From positions 2,914,001 to 2,978,000 of the forward strand of contig NZ_CP013341.1 of the NCBI RefSeq assembly GCF_001455205.1: DNA of 64,000 nt, written 5' to 3'. The stretch's first letter is position 1. Each line of letters begins with the position of its first letter. The DNA comes from Nitrosomonas ureae (GTDB lineage: Bacteria; Pseudomonadota; Gammaproteobacteria; Burkholderiales; Nitrosomonadaceae). Under the pieces are notes generated by a model. It was not told where the DNA came from and ran no database searches. It was given only the letters and a program-made list of their open reading frames with translations. The translations under genes and the position numbers were made by a program. Shown piece by piece: positions 15,500 through 24,313 of the stretch.

Positions 15500-16882
15500 T
15501 CATTCAAGAGAAGATTTTTTGTTGAGTAAATTCTCGGTATCGGTCTGTGCATGTTCTTCTTCTACCTGTTTTTCTATTGTATCGTCTGAGCTAGTATCGG
15601 TAACTTTCTGAGTAGATAGATTGGTAGGTTGAGCTTCATGCTGTAATTTCATCTTTTCGTTTTTATTTTCTAAGGTAAATTTATTTTCTACATTTTTCAA
15701 TAATTTGACCTGAAAAAATGACTCAGGCATGACAATATTTGCTTTTTCAAACGCTTGTTTTATTTGGCGAATAGCTTCACTGCGTACTTTTGGCAAACTT
15801 GATTTAGTTTGATCAATCCAACCATAAATCCTTAATTTAATTATAGAGTCTCGAATTTCTTCTATAGTTATCAGTGACTCAGGTTGACTCAATACTCCAC
15901 TGACTGTACTTAAAGTTTGTAAAGCTAAAGCTTGTGTTTGAAGTAAATCCTGCTTGCCATTAATTTCTATATCAAATTGAAATCTTCTCTCGGCATTCCT
16001 ACTGAAATTAATAATTACTGCTTTAAATACAATAAAATTAGGAATGCGGATATGATTTCCATCTGGTGAAATCAAAATCGTTGCTCTGGTGGTTAGGCGC
16101 AATACATTTCCTTCTTTCCCATCAATATTAACAAAATCGTTAATTTCAAAAGGATTGCGCAAGCTTAATAAAATACTAGCTAGATAATTTTCGACTGTAT
16201 CTCGAACTGCAAAACCAACAGCAAGACCTACGATACCAGCTGCACCCAGCAGAGTTCCCAATATGGCTGTGAGATCAAGTATAGACAATGCAATAAGAAG
16301 GCCAAGCAGTATGAATAAGAGATGTGTAACTTGACCTAATAATTCTGCAATGAAAGCGTTTGAAACAATTCGCTGAAAAAATTTATGACGCCCTGATAAC
16401 CACCGACCTATCATCCAAAAAACAATGAAAGCAACAAGTGCTAATAGAAAAAGTGGTAAATTACCAATTACTTCATAGGCATTGGACAAAAATTTCTTCC
16501 ATGTATTTTTAAGGCGTACTTCTACATCTTGAGTGATTTTTAATTCATCTTCTACTTCAATCACACCTTCGACTTGTTGTGTGAGCTGTAATGCTTTATT
16601 TTTCGTTGATGAGGAACTAACTTCCCCTTGTAATGTAACAATTCCATTACTAACCTTAATCTTTATATTGTGAAAATCTTCTAGCTCTGTAAATATTTTT
16701 TTAAGGCGTTTTTGAATATTTTTGTCATCCTCTACAGTAGTCTCAACTTCAATGATTTTTTCATTTTCAACTGGTTTTTTGGGAGGGGATTTACCGTTTA
16801 GCAGATCGGTTATTTGATCAGCATGAGTAGAAGTAGAGATGAGTAATAATAAAAATGCTAAAGTTGACAAGGGCTTATGCAT
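15500..16882 (-). CDS. MscS-type mechanosensitive channel with BON domain
   Basis: A 460-residue inner-membrane protein. A signal peptide (1-21, THA) is followed by a periplasmic BON domain (about 50-118: NIKIKVSNGIVTLQGEVSS, QVEGVIEVEDELKI). Transmembrane segments follow at about 145-165, 188-207 and the pore-lining helix about 210-235 (LGTLLGAAGIVGLAVGFAVR, Gly/Ala-rich as in MscS TM3). Then comes the MscS beta domain (NPFEINDFVNIDGKEGNV; RATILISPDGNHIRIPN). The last 60 residues are a charged, low-complexity tail. It would open on membrane tension to release solutes, protecting against osmotic downshift. The gene is AT-rich compared with chromosomal neighbours and lies between IS30-derived sequences, suggesting transfer. 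The MITE touches its 3' end without altering the stop. Confidence 0.92.
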   Translation of the reverse strand: MHKPLSTLAFLLLLISTSTHADQITDLLNGKSPPKKPVENEKIIEVETTVEDDKNIQKRLKKIFTELEDFHNIKIKVSNGIVTLQGEVSSSSTKNKALQLTQQVEGVIEVEDELKITQDVEVRLKNTWKKFLSNAYEVIGNLPLFLLALVAFIVFWMIGRWLSGRHKFFQRIVSNAFIAELLGQVTHLLFILLGLLIALSILDLTAILGTLLGAAGIVGLAVGFAVRDTVENYLASILLSLRNPFEINDFVNIDGKEGNVLRLTTRATILISPDGNHIRIPNFIVFKAVIINFSRNAERRFQFDIEINGKQDLLQTQALALQTLSTVSGVLSQPESLITIEEIRDSIIKLRIYGWIDQTKSSLPKVRSEAIRQIKQAFEKANIVMPESFFQVKLLKNVENKFTLENKNEKMKLQHEAQPTNLSTQKVTDTSSDDTIEKQVEEEHAQTDTENLLNKKSSLE

Positions 16883-17169
16883 ATATTATATCCTTTAATT
16901 TTGTTATTTATTTTCCCTAAGCTTATCCCAATTGATTAATAGCTTATTTAAGTGTGAGAGCAATGATTGAGTTTTGTTCAATGGAAAAATTACGTGAAAA
17001 AGCGTAAGTAATTGGAAAATAAAGACAAATAAAAAAATATTGAATCTTTCAAGTTAGTCGTAAGCAAGCAATTATTTATATTATTGTTGTAGCATTATTT
17101 CATTAAGTATCCCTACGCACACAGGGAAAAATATTAATTCTTTAAACGAACTATTAACTGAGGACAACA

Positions 17170-17380
17170 ATGCGACATTGGACACCCGAGGAACGATTGA
17201 AACAAGCGGAGTTAATCAAGACCTGGCAACCCTGGAAACAATCCACGGGAGCCAAGGACACCAGCAGGTAAAGCAACATCCAGCCGGAATGCGTATAAGC
17301 ATGGATTAAGCAGGCTACAGAAGGAAATGCGGGAATTATTCAAGCAACAAAAGCAGCTGCTTGAAGAAATCAGCCAGTAA
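17170..17380 (+). pseudogene. Frameshifted small phage-type protein gene
   Basis: The ATG at 17170 gives MRHWTPEERLKQAELIKTW followed by QPWKQSTGAK and a stop at 17269. In the +1 frame the protein continues as TPAGKATSSRNAYKHG and ends QLLEEISQ at 17378. The combined order, EER, WxPWxQSTG, TPxGKAxSSRNAYKHG, is that of a widespread uncharacterised small protein family of proteobacteria and prophages. A single extra G in AAGGACA (17254-17260) explains the break. It is read as an inactivated gene of about 70 codons; ribosomal frameshifting is unlikely since no slippery run is present. Confidence 0.7.
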
Positions 17381-17512
17381 TTAATCCCTAAAAGCATAAC
17401 AATTGAATATCAATTATTTTGCTTATTACATGTACGTTACCGAACAGATGAAAGAATGAATATTCATTAAAGTTTTTAATTATTCACTCTATCTTTAATT
17501 CTTGAGGAAATA

Positions 17513-17986
17513 ATGACTTCTATACCTGATCAAAAAATTAAAAAAGATAATGAAATACTTCTTACGATAATAATTTTCTTAATCTTTGTTCTAGGAACGT
17601 TAAGTTTGTATTTTTATAAAGATGTCAAATCAGATATTGACAAACTACAGCAAACAATTCCAGCCGAAACTGATACTTCAAATTATTTAAGAACAATCGA
17701 CAATAACGTTATAAAAAGTTTAGCAAAACTCAATGAAGCTATTCATTTGATTAATAAACATCAACTCTCTATTGAGAATATAAATCCTACTTTAGATACA
17801 TTAAAGTCAAATAATCAAGAATTCATAAATCAACTTAATGCTTCTTTAGATAAACTTGCAAGTGAACTTAAAGAAGAGACTAATAAAAATGTAATTGATG
17901 AAAATTTGAATAAATTTGTAGAACAAATCACTGAGGAAATTAGAAGAAATTCTATTCAAGAACAAGAGCATTCCAATCCAGAGTAG
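17513..17986 (+). CDS. Membrane-anchored coiled-coil protein
   Basis: A 157-residue protein with one transmembrane segment (residues 15-35, EILLTIIIFLIFVLGTLSLY) after a short, charged cytoplasmic start, and a long coiled-coil C-terminal part (KLNEAIHLINKHQLSIENIN; QLNASLDKLASELKEETNKN). GAGGAAATA before the ATG supports the start. It is AT-rich like the channel gene and ends shortly before a terminator. No catalytic motif and no recognised family; a structural or scaffold role at the membrane would be guesswork. Confidence 0.65.
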   Translation: MTSIPDQKIKKDNEILLTIIIFLIFVLGTLSLYFYKDVKSDIDKLQQTIPAETDTSNYLRTIDNNVIKSLAKLNEAIHLINKHQLSIENINPTLDTLKSNNQEFINQLNASLDKLASELKEETNKNVIDENLNKFVEQITEEIRRNSIQEQEHSNPE

Positions 17987-18085
17987 CCTTCTGCAATATA
18001 CTCCCTACTGCCAATCGTTTACTTCGTCAGAAAAATTCCCCGTTAGTACTAAGCGTGATAGATACTCAGCTGCACTTAATAAATA

Positions 18086-18114
18086 AAAAACGGGAACCTT
18101 TGCTCCCGTTTTTA
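18086..18114 (+). terminator. Rho-independent terminator
   Basis: AACGGGA (18089-18095) pairs with TCCCGTT (18104-18110) over an 8-base loop, with A-rich and T-rich flanks, so it may act in both directions. It closes the coiled-coil gene just before the IS30-type end. Confidence 0.8.
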
Positions 18115-18117
18115 TTA

Positions 18118-18728
18118 GACGGATTCAAGTTTGAAGTGCAATTTTGAATAACGCAGATCATGGGGGTTGGATGCGGTAGCATCTGAGCCTTTTTGACCAG
18201 CCAGTCGAAATTGCAAAGATGAACTCGAGAAGAACGATACCAGATATACGCCTTGAAGAAAGCGGGACATTCACAAAGCGAGATCGCCACCGTCATCGAC
18301 CGAAGCGTATCAACTATCAGCCGAGAGTTGTCCCGTAACCGCGGGGCGCGTGGTTATCGCCCCAAACAGGCGCATAACGAAGCAGTCGAGCGGAAAGCCA
18401 TCAATGCGCGGGCGATAGACGATGCAACCTGGCAGTTTAGGCAAGAGAAACTCATGCTGCAATGGAGCCCAGACCAGATCAGCAATTATGCGGACATCAG
18501 CATTGAGACGGTGTACCAGAGGGTTTATGCCGACAAACGAAACGGTGGCATTCTTTGGAAGAATCTGCGCTGTCAGAAGCAGCGCCGGAAGCGTTATGGC
18601 AAGACAGATCGGCGCGGCATCATCCCCAACCGCCAATCCATTGAGCAACGTCCGGCTATCGTCGATGCTAGAAGTCGTATCGGCGACTGGGAGGCAGATA
18701 CCATCATCGGCAAGAACCACCGGCAGGC
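18118..18728 (+). mobile_element. Truncated IS30-family element
   Basis: One terminal repeat (GACGGATTCAAGTTTGAAGTG at 18118; the MITE version has GGCGG) is followed by a transposase gene that loses its beginning and its second half. The right part is missing: the IS3 element starts at 18729 and IS30 sequence does not resume after it, so insertion was accompanied or followed by an adjacent deletion. Confidence 0.8.
18226..18728 (+). pseudogene. IS30-family transposase, truncated at both ends
   Basis: The frame carries REERYQIYALKKAGHSQSEI, the usual IS30 N-terminal helix-turn-helix (HTH_38), then STISRELSRNRGARGYRP and the start of the DDE core at IGDWEADTIIGKNH (first Asp and following Glu region). 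A stop codon lies just before REERYQ where a Met-Asn-Tyr type start is expected; ATGAACTCGAGAAG looks like a start region with a short out-of-frame deletion. After NHRQA the sequence runs into the IS3 left end. The second and third catalytic acids are lost, so no activity is expected. Its terminal sequence is the parent type of the 15382-15496 MITE. Confidence 0.85.
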
Positions 18729-18794
18729 TGAAGTGGTACCGCAAAACTGGACAGGTTGTTAAGCTCTGCTATGGACAATCAGAGGATCATAATC

Positions 18795-19076
18795 ATGAGC
18801 AAGAAACGCACACAATATTCCAGTGAATTCAAGGCGAAAGTAGCGCTGGTGGCGATACGGGGAGATGAAACCATTCCGCAACTGGCAGCACGTTATGGGA
18901 TACATCCCACGCAGATCAATAGCTGGAAACGGCAACTCATAGAACAAGCGGCTGAGTTGTTTTCCAGGAACAGTAGTGCTGGCAAAGAGAGCGGACAAAC
19001 CACAGACGATTTACACCGAGTCATAGGGCAACTGACGGTAGAACGCGATTTTTTAGCCAGAAAGCTCGATCATTAA
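18795..19076 (+). CDS. IS3-family transposase OrfA
   Basis: A 93-residue OrfA. The helix-turn-helix region is typical (SSEFKAKVALVAIRGDETIP, QLAARYGIHPTQINSWKRQL), followed by a leucine-zipper-like helix (DDLHRVIGQLTVERDFLARK) used for multimerisation. I start at the ATG at 18795 with CAGAGGATC upstream; an in-frame ATG at 18771 is possible. OrfA binds the terminal repeats, and the active enzyme is the OrfAB fusion made by -1 frameshifting at 19049-19055. OrfA alone is intact and can act as repressor, but the fused product would end early because of the nonsense codon in orfB. Confidence 0.9.
   Translation: MSKKRTQYSSEFKAKVALVAIRGDETIPQLAARYGIHPTQINSWKRQLIEQAAELFSRNSSAGKESGQTTDDLHRVIGQLTVERDFLARKLDH
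19049..19055 (+). promoter_or_regulatory. Programmed -1 frameshift site
   Basis: TTTTTTA is positioned so that TTT and TTA are the zero-frame codons of orfA. A one-base backward slip continues into orfB through SQKARSLSAAERKMM. This is the standard X-XXY-YYZ arrangement of IS3 elements. Confidence 0.8.
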
Positions 19077-19093
19077 GTGCGGCGGAACGCAAG

Positions 19094-19924
19094 ATGATGA
19101 TTGAGCTTAACGACAAACCAAGTCGCGTTCGCCAATGCCACTTACTAGATTTGGCGCGCTCGACTTATTATTATCAGCCGCAACCAGCTACTGACGCGGA
19201 ACTGACTTTGCTACGAAAAATGGACGAGCAATACCTAAAAACACCACAATATGGTTCACGCAGCTACGCCACGTGGTTTTTGCGCCAGGGAATACTGATT
19301 GGTCGCAAGAAAGCAGCTTCCATGATGAAGACTCTGGGCATTATCAGCACCGCGCCAAAACCCAGAACCAGTATTCCAGCCAAACAATACAAAATATACC
19401 CTTACCTGCTCAAAGGTAAGGCAATCAATCGACCCAATCAAGTCTGGGCCGCTGATATTACCTATGTGCCGATGGAGAAAGGCTTTGGTTATTTGGTCGC
19501 CATCATGGATTGGCATTCCCGTAAAGTGCTGAGCTGGCGTTTATCCAATACGATGGATGCCGATTTTTGCGTTCAGGCATTGGAGACTGCCATTCAAGAC
19601 CACGGCTGTCCCTAGATCTTCAATACCGATCAGGGTGCTCAATTTACCAGCACAGCATGGCTAGCTGTTTTGAAGAATCACGATATCCAGATTAGCATGG
19701 ACGGAAAAGGTTGTTATCGTGATAATATTTTTGTTGAACGGCTATGGCGCACAGTGAAGTATGAGCTCTTATACACCAGGGCATTTAGTGACTTAAAGGA
19801 GGTAAGGAAAAGTTTGATTCAGTGGTTTGACTGGTACAATCAGGAACGTTTTCACCAAGGTCTTGACAACCAAACTCCCAATGAGGTTTATTATCAATTT
19901 CAAGCAATTCATCAGGCTGCCTGA
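19094..19924 (+). pseudogene. IS3-family transposase OrfB with amber codon
   Basis: The frame encodes a typical OrfB: HLLDLARSTYYYQP (HTH_21), YGSRSYATWFLRQ, then the rve core with AADITYVPMEKGFGYL (first Asp), FNTDQGAQFTS (second Asp) and NIFVERLWRTVKYE (Glu), ending LDNQTPNEVYYQF. A TAG at 19613-19615 interrupts it between DHGCP and IFNTDQG, where the family normally has Glu (GAG). The frame is otherwise open across the stop, so a single G-to-T change explains the defect. Without suppression the DDE triad is incomplete and the element cannot move by itself. Confidence 0.85.
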
Positions 19925-19993
19925 GCTTGATTAACTACCCATGGCAGAGCTTAATTCTACCCTCAGGTTGTACAGTTGTGGGAGGCCACTTCA

Positions 19994-20670
19994 CATGATT
20001 ATTTGTGATGACACTCTTGATAGCTTTAGCAATAATGCCCCGAATAACCTCCAACACCATCCAAAGGGCGGTGTTTTTATTTATCTAATCGGATATCAGG
20101 GATTATCTTCGATTGATGCAGGAGTACATGAATGCCCTACCTGCTAAAGCACATCCGTCATTTTGTGACGGCTGATAAGAAAAGCCATGGGTCGCGCAAC
20201 CGGCCAAGCTCGACATAATCAATGATATGATCACAAAAATTTTCACAAGTATTTTGTGCCACAATAAGGCAGTTCGATATCGTTTCTGAAATAATCCATC
20301 GCTATCTCACAAAAAAGGACACATTAAAAGCTTTTCTGGGTCGACATAAGTATACTGACTTCAACCGGAACAGCATGTGAGCATCCTAGCTTAATCAATA
20401 CTATGTTGTATATGAGGGGAACTTTTGTTTTTCTATAAGTATAACCATTAGCTGCAACTGTTCTGGATTCATCACAGTCTGTATTTATCTTGATGGTTTA
20501 CTCATATTCTTCAGTCAATAAAAAGCACTGCGCTTTCTTCTCTATGGTTTTTACTCGATAGTGTCATTACAAGCGTTGATTCGAGAACCGGAGACTATGG
20601 CAATGTGTCATATGACGGAAATATACGTAAACTGCTCATACAATTCACAATAACTGGAGGAACTCAACCT
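19994..20670 (+). other. Intergenic region before RTX protease
   Basis: No gene is supported here. It holds a terminator near its left end and AT-rich sequence leading to the protease gene, whose ribosome-binding site (ACTGGAGGAACTC) is at its right end. Short open frames lack ribosome-binding sites and recognisable products. Confidence 0.5.
20053..20080 (+). terminator. Rho-independent terminator
   Basis: AACACCATCC pairs with GGGCGGTGTT around AAA with one mismatch, and runs into a T tract. Confidence 0.75.
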
Positions 20671-22104
20671 ATGGCATTTTCCGATCCGATCACTAGCCCA
20701 TTAGCTAGCAACACCTACATTAACGGCCTGCTATGGGGGAGCCACTGGAATGATCCCATTGCGGGGACGCGATTAAAAGTATACATAGCGGGCCAGGGAG
20801 AGAATGAAGTTTTTGATTTTGGTGGTACGGCCGTCACGGCACATACCGTTCCTCAGGAAGTTACAGCATTCCTGGAATCAATGCAATTTATTGAAAATAT
20901 TTGCAATATTGATTTTATGATGGCAAATAGTCAGGCAGATGCGGACATTATTGTCGGCGTTGTCGGCAATTCCGATGCAGGCGGTGCTCTTGGCACCTCA
21001 GTTCCTCCCGGTGAAGATATTGGCCCGGTCGTTAACCGTCAAGGTGCCGTGATTCTCAATCGAGATGCCTACTATTCAACGGATTACTCCAGTTTGCAGC
21101 CGGGAGGATATGATTTCACCACTTTCATCCATGAGTTTGGTCATGCTGTTGGATTGAAACATACGCACGACGCCGGGGGTGGCGACCGACCGAACTTTCC
21201 GGGTGTTACGGCGCCGTTTGGTGACTACGGGGATTTCAATCTCAATCAAGGTCTTTATACGATGATGTCATATAACGATGGTTGGCCAGCGGGTCCTGAT
21301 GGTCCGCTGGATCCTGCCAGTATTTCCGGCTATGGATATGAGGGAACGCCCATGGCCTTCGACATCGCCGCACTGCAATTTCTCTACGGTAGCAACACGA
21401 ATTTTCAGACAGGCAATAATGTTTATACCCTCGGTTCGACTAACGCCCCAGGAACATTTTATTCCGCCATTTGGGATACAAAGGGCATCGATACCATTCG
21501 TAACCCATCGGCCATAGATTCAACAATAGATTTGCGTGCCGCGACGCTTTTGCATGCAACCGGTGGCGGTGGGTATTTATCCAGCGTTGATGGTATCAAT
21601 GGAGGCTTTACAATTGCCAAGGGTGTTAACCTGGAAAATGCGATCGGCGGAAACGGTGCTGATACCATGATTGGTAATTGGGCGGCAAATACATTGACGG
21701 GTAATGCCGGAAACGACCGGATCAATGGTTTGGGCGGAGCGGATAAGATCATCGGTGGTACAGGCGCCGACATGTTGGCGGGTGGTGGTGGTGCCGATGA
21801 TTTTACCTATGTTGCTGTAAACGATAGTCGCGGACAACCTGACATTATTAAGGATTTTGTGCATGCGCTGGATGATATTGACGTCGCTGCAATTGATGCG
21901 AATGGTGCCGATGCTGGCAACCCCGCATTCGTTTTTCGCGGAAATGCAGCTTTCACCGGGGCAGGCGCGGAAGTACGATTTGTAAAAAATGCAACTAATA
22001 ATGTTACCAACGTGCTTTTTGACATTGATGGCAATAAAAGTGCTGACATGACAATCCGTTTGACCGGTCTGATTACTTTGGATGCGGGTGATTTTATTTT
22101 GTAA
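20671..22104 (+). CDS. Serralysin-like M10 metalloprotease with RTX repeats
   Basis: A 477-residue secreted zinc protease. The ATG at 20671 is chosen because GGAGGA lies nine bases upstream; an earlier in-frame GTG has none. The metzincin zinc site HEFGHAVGLKH is followed by the Met-turn YTMMSYN, as in serralysins (M10). C-terminally there are glycine- and aspartate-rich calcium-binding RTX nonapeptides (GGNGADTMI, GNAGNDRINGLGGADKIIGG, TGADMLAGGGGADDF) and a final domain ending DFIL, the short hydrophobic end used as a type I secretion signal. There is no N-terminal signal peptide, in agreement with type I export. No ABC transporter or inhibitor gene of a type I system is adjacent. The gene stands alone. 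Confidence 0.92.
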   Translation: MAFSDPITSPLASNTYINGLLWGSHWNDPIAGTRLKVYIAGQGENEVFDFGGTAVTAHTVPQEVTAFLESMQFIENICNIDFMMANSQADADIIVGVVGNSDAGGALGTSVPPGEDIGPVVNRQGAVILNRDAYYSTDYSSLQPGGYDFTTFIHEFGHAVGLKHTHDAGGGDRPNFPGVTAPFGDYGDFNLNQGLYTMMSYNDGWPAGPDGPLDPASISGYGYEGTPMAFDIAALQFLYGSNTNFQTGNNVYTLGSTNAPGTFYSAIWDTKGIDTIRNPSAIDSTIDLRAATLLHATGGGGYLSSVDGINGGFTIAKGVNLENAIGGNGADTMIGNWAANTLTGNAGNDRINGLGGADKIIGGTGADMLAGGGGADDFTYVAVNDSRGQPDIIKDFVHALDDIDVAAIDANGADAGNPAFVFRGNAAFTGAGAEVRFVKNATNNVTNVLFDIDGNKSADMTIRLTGLITLDAGDFIL

Positions 22105-22326
22105 GTGAAATGATATTTCAAACCGGACAAAGTGCAGATTGAAGATCACATGGTTTTAAACTGCCTTCGTCCCAAACTTAGGCAACATTTTATATGTTGA
22201 CTACCATGAATATAACAATATTGACTGCCGGTTCTGTTAAATTATTTCAATGATGCAATCCCTGCATGATAAAATTCAACTCAATTTTTGATTGCCTACC
22301 CGGTTACAATCCAGGCTTTATCGCTC

Positions 22327-22530
22327 ATGATACAACTCACCATTAATGGACAACCGCAACAGTTCGAGTCGCCTATTAACGTGACTCAACTGGTGGACCA
22401 CCTTGCATTGCAAGGTAAGCGAATCGCTATCGAGCGCAATGGCGAGATCATCCCGCGCAGCCAATTCTCGGAACAAATGCTGGTTCATGGAGATCACCTG
22501 GAAGTTGTCATCGCCGTGGGCGGCGGTTAA
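22327..22530 (+). CDS. thiS: Sulfur carrier protein ThiS
   Basis: A 67-residue ubiquitin-like protein, MIQLTINGQPQQFESP, ending in the essential VGGG tail whose terminal Gly-Gly becomes thiocarboxylated. It donates sulfur to ThiG for the thiazole ring of thiamine. The ATG at 22327 is chosen over an upstream in-frame codon because it gives the family length. thiG follows 41 bases later in the same direction. I saw no THI-box riboswitch in the 222 bases before it. Confidence 0.95.
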   Translation: MIQLTINGQPQQFESPINVTQLVDHLALQGKRIAIERNGEIIPRSQFSEQMLVHGDHLEVVIAVGGG

Positions 22531-22571
22531 TTTCGTCATTTGCAAATAGCCTCTGATATTAAAAAAGCTTT

Positions 22572-23387
22572 ATGGATAACTTAATAATTTCCGGAAAAAC
22601 ATATACATCCCGTTTACTGGTCGGTACTGGCAAATACAAGGATTTTAGCGAAACCCGCGCAGCCGTCGAAGCCAGTGGCGCAGAAATCATCACGGTCGCG
22701 ATCCGACGCACAAATATCGGGCAGAATGCGGATGAACCCAATCTGCTGGAAGTTTTACCACCCTCGCGCTACACCTTATTACCCAATACAGCCGGTTGTT
22801 ACACGCTAGACGATGCAGTACGCACGTTGCGTCTGGCACGCGAGTTGCTGGATGGTCACAGCTTGGTCAAGCTGGAAGTGTTGGGTGATCCTAACACCTT
22901 ATATCCCAACATGGTGGAAACGCTCAAAGCCGCAGAAATCCTGATCAAGGAAGATTTCCAGGTGATGGTGTACACCTCGGATGACCCAATCATAGCCAAG
23001 CAACTGGAAGATATGGGTTGTGTCGCCGTGATGCCACTGGCTTCGTTAATTGGTTCCGGCATGGGGATTCTGAATCCGTGGAATCTGCAGATTATCATCG
23101 ACAATGCCAAAATCCCCGTGCTGGTTGATGCCGGTGTCGGCACCGCATCCGATGCCACGATCGCGATGGAATTGGGTTGCGATGGCGTACTAATGAACAC
23201 GGCCATTGCCGCAGCCAAAAATCCGGTATTGATGGCATCCGCCATGCGCAAAGCTGTGGAAGCCGGACGCGAAGCTTATCTCGCCGGACGCATGGCGAAA
23301 AAACTCTACAGCGCCAGTCCCAGCTCACCCACGGAAGGTGTTATCGCGCAAGCGGATAAAATCACCAAGAAACCGGCAAACAGCTAA
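22572..23387 (+). CDS. thiG: Thiazole synthase ThiG
   Basis: A 271-residue TIM-barrel enzyme that condenses 1-deoxyxylulose 5-phosphate, a glycine-derived imine and the ThiS thiocarboxylate into the thiazole phosphate of thiamine. The Schiff-base lysine is Lys100 in LVKLEVLGD. Conserved family stretches include LIISGKTYTSRLLVGTGKY, PNTAGCYTLDDAVR, PLASLIGSGMGI, VDAGVGTASDATIAMELGCD and GVLMNTAIAAAKNP, with the phosphate-binding glycines near the C-terminus. The length is typical. It is cotranscribed with thiS and probably with trmB, which starts 32 bases after its stop. thiO and thiF partners are not in the window. Confidence 0.97.
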   Translation: MDNLIISGKTYTSRLLVGTGKYKDFSETRAAVEASGAEIITVAIRRTNIGQNADEPNLLEVLPPSRYTLLPNTAGCYTLDDAVRTLRLARELLDGHSLVKLEVLGDPNTLYPNMVETLKAAEILIKEDFQVMVYTSDDPIIAKQLEDMGCVAVMPLASLIGSGMGILNPWNLQIIIDNAKIPVLVDAGVGTASDATIAMELGCDGVLMNTAIAAAKNPVLMASAMRKAVEAGREAYLAGRMAKKLYSASPSSPTEGVIAQADKITKKPANS

Positions 23388-23419
23388 TCCTGCATTCATA
23401 CTGCCCGCTCATCACCCCC

Positions 23420-24085
23420 ATGCAACAAACCATTCGCAGCTTTGTCCTTCGTCAAGGACGCCTATCCAATGCGCAACGCCGCGCCTGTGAGACATTACTG
23501 CCGCGGCATGGTATTCCATTCAGCGAGAGCTTACTGGATTTGAACCATATTTTTGGCCGCCAGGCGCCAAAAATTCTGGAAATCGGATTCGGTATGGGGG
23601 AAAGCACCGCGACGATCGCGAAGACTCATCCGCAAAATGATTATCTTGGAATTGAAGTACATGCGCCGGGGGTGGGTAGTTTACTGAATCAGATCGAGCA
23701 ACTCGGATTAACCAATTTGCGCATCATTCAGCATGATGCAGTAACCGTGCTGCACCATATGCTACCCGCCGGATGCCTGGATGGCATTCACATCTTTTTT
23801 CCCGATCCTTGGCCTAAAGTCCGGCACCACAAACGTAGATTGATCCAACCTGCTCTGGTCACCCGTCTTTGCACGCACTTGAAATCGGGCGGTTACATGC
23901 ATGTAGCCACTGATTGGGAAGATTATGCCGTACAAATTCTGCACGTTCTGAGGCAGGAATCCCAGCTCAGCAATACTGCTGTGAATTATGCTCCGCGCCC
24001 GGAATACCGGCCACTGACTAAATTCGAGCAAAGAGGGCTCAAGCTTGGACATGACGTGTGGGATTTAATATTTCTGAGAAACTGA
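23420..24085 (+). CDS. trmB: tRNA (guanine-46-N7)-methyltransferase
   Basis: A 221-residue SAM-dependent enzyme that adds a 7-methyl group to G46 in the variable loop of tRNAs. The SAM motif is ILEIGFGMGESTATIA; the family signature is FFPDPWPKVRHHKRRL (about residues 126-141), and the C-terminal RPLTKFEQRGLKLGH is the conserved tRNA-contact region. The length is normal. It follows thiG closely, an arrangement common in betaproteobacteria. Confidence 0.96.
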   Translation: MQQTIRSFVLRQGRLSNAQRRACETLLPRHGIPFSESLLDLNHIFGRQAPKILEIGFGMGESTATIAKTHPQNDYLGIEVHAPGVGSLLNQIEQLGLTNLRIIQHDAVTVLHHMLPAGCLDGIHIFFPDPWPKVRHHKRRLIQPALVTRLCTHLKSGGYMHVATDWEDYAVQILHVLRQESQLSNTAVNYAPRPEYRPLTKFEQRGLKLGHDVWDLIFLRN

Positions 24086-24313
24086 ATCCCCTATTCTGAC
24101 CAGCGCCGTATAACTATAACTTATGGCAATATCAAGGCGTCGAAACCACCCGCTGTGACAGCGGCGGAATCAATACCGCGCACGAATAAACGATAGCGAT
24201 CACATCGCGGCACGCTAAAATCAATCCAAATCATTATTCAATCCAAGGATATTCATTGCTATGATATGACCGAAAACGGTTGTACACCGCATATTTATTA
24301 TCTGAGAAATATC

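Larger units (their letters stand above)
18729..19993 (+). mobile_element. IS3-family insertion sequence with defective orfB
   Basis: The left end begins TGAAGTGG with AACTGGACA further in; the right end is the imperfect inverted copy ending CCACTTCA at 19993, and TAAGCTCTGC-ATGG is shared just inside both ends. It contains orfA, a -1 frameshift site and orfB. No 3- or 4-bp target duplication is visible, consistent with a flanking deletion. Confidence 0.75.

Noticed and set aside
22105..22326. Possible TPP riboswitch before thiS
   Set aside because: The conserved CUGAGA and GGGxUGC-type elements of the THI-box were not found.
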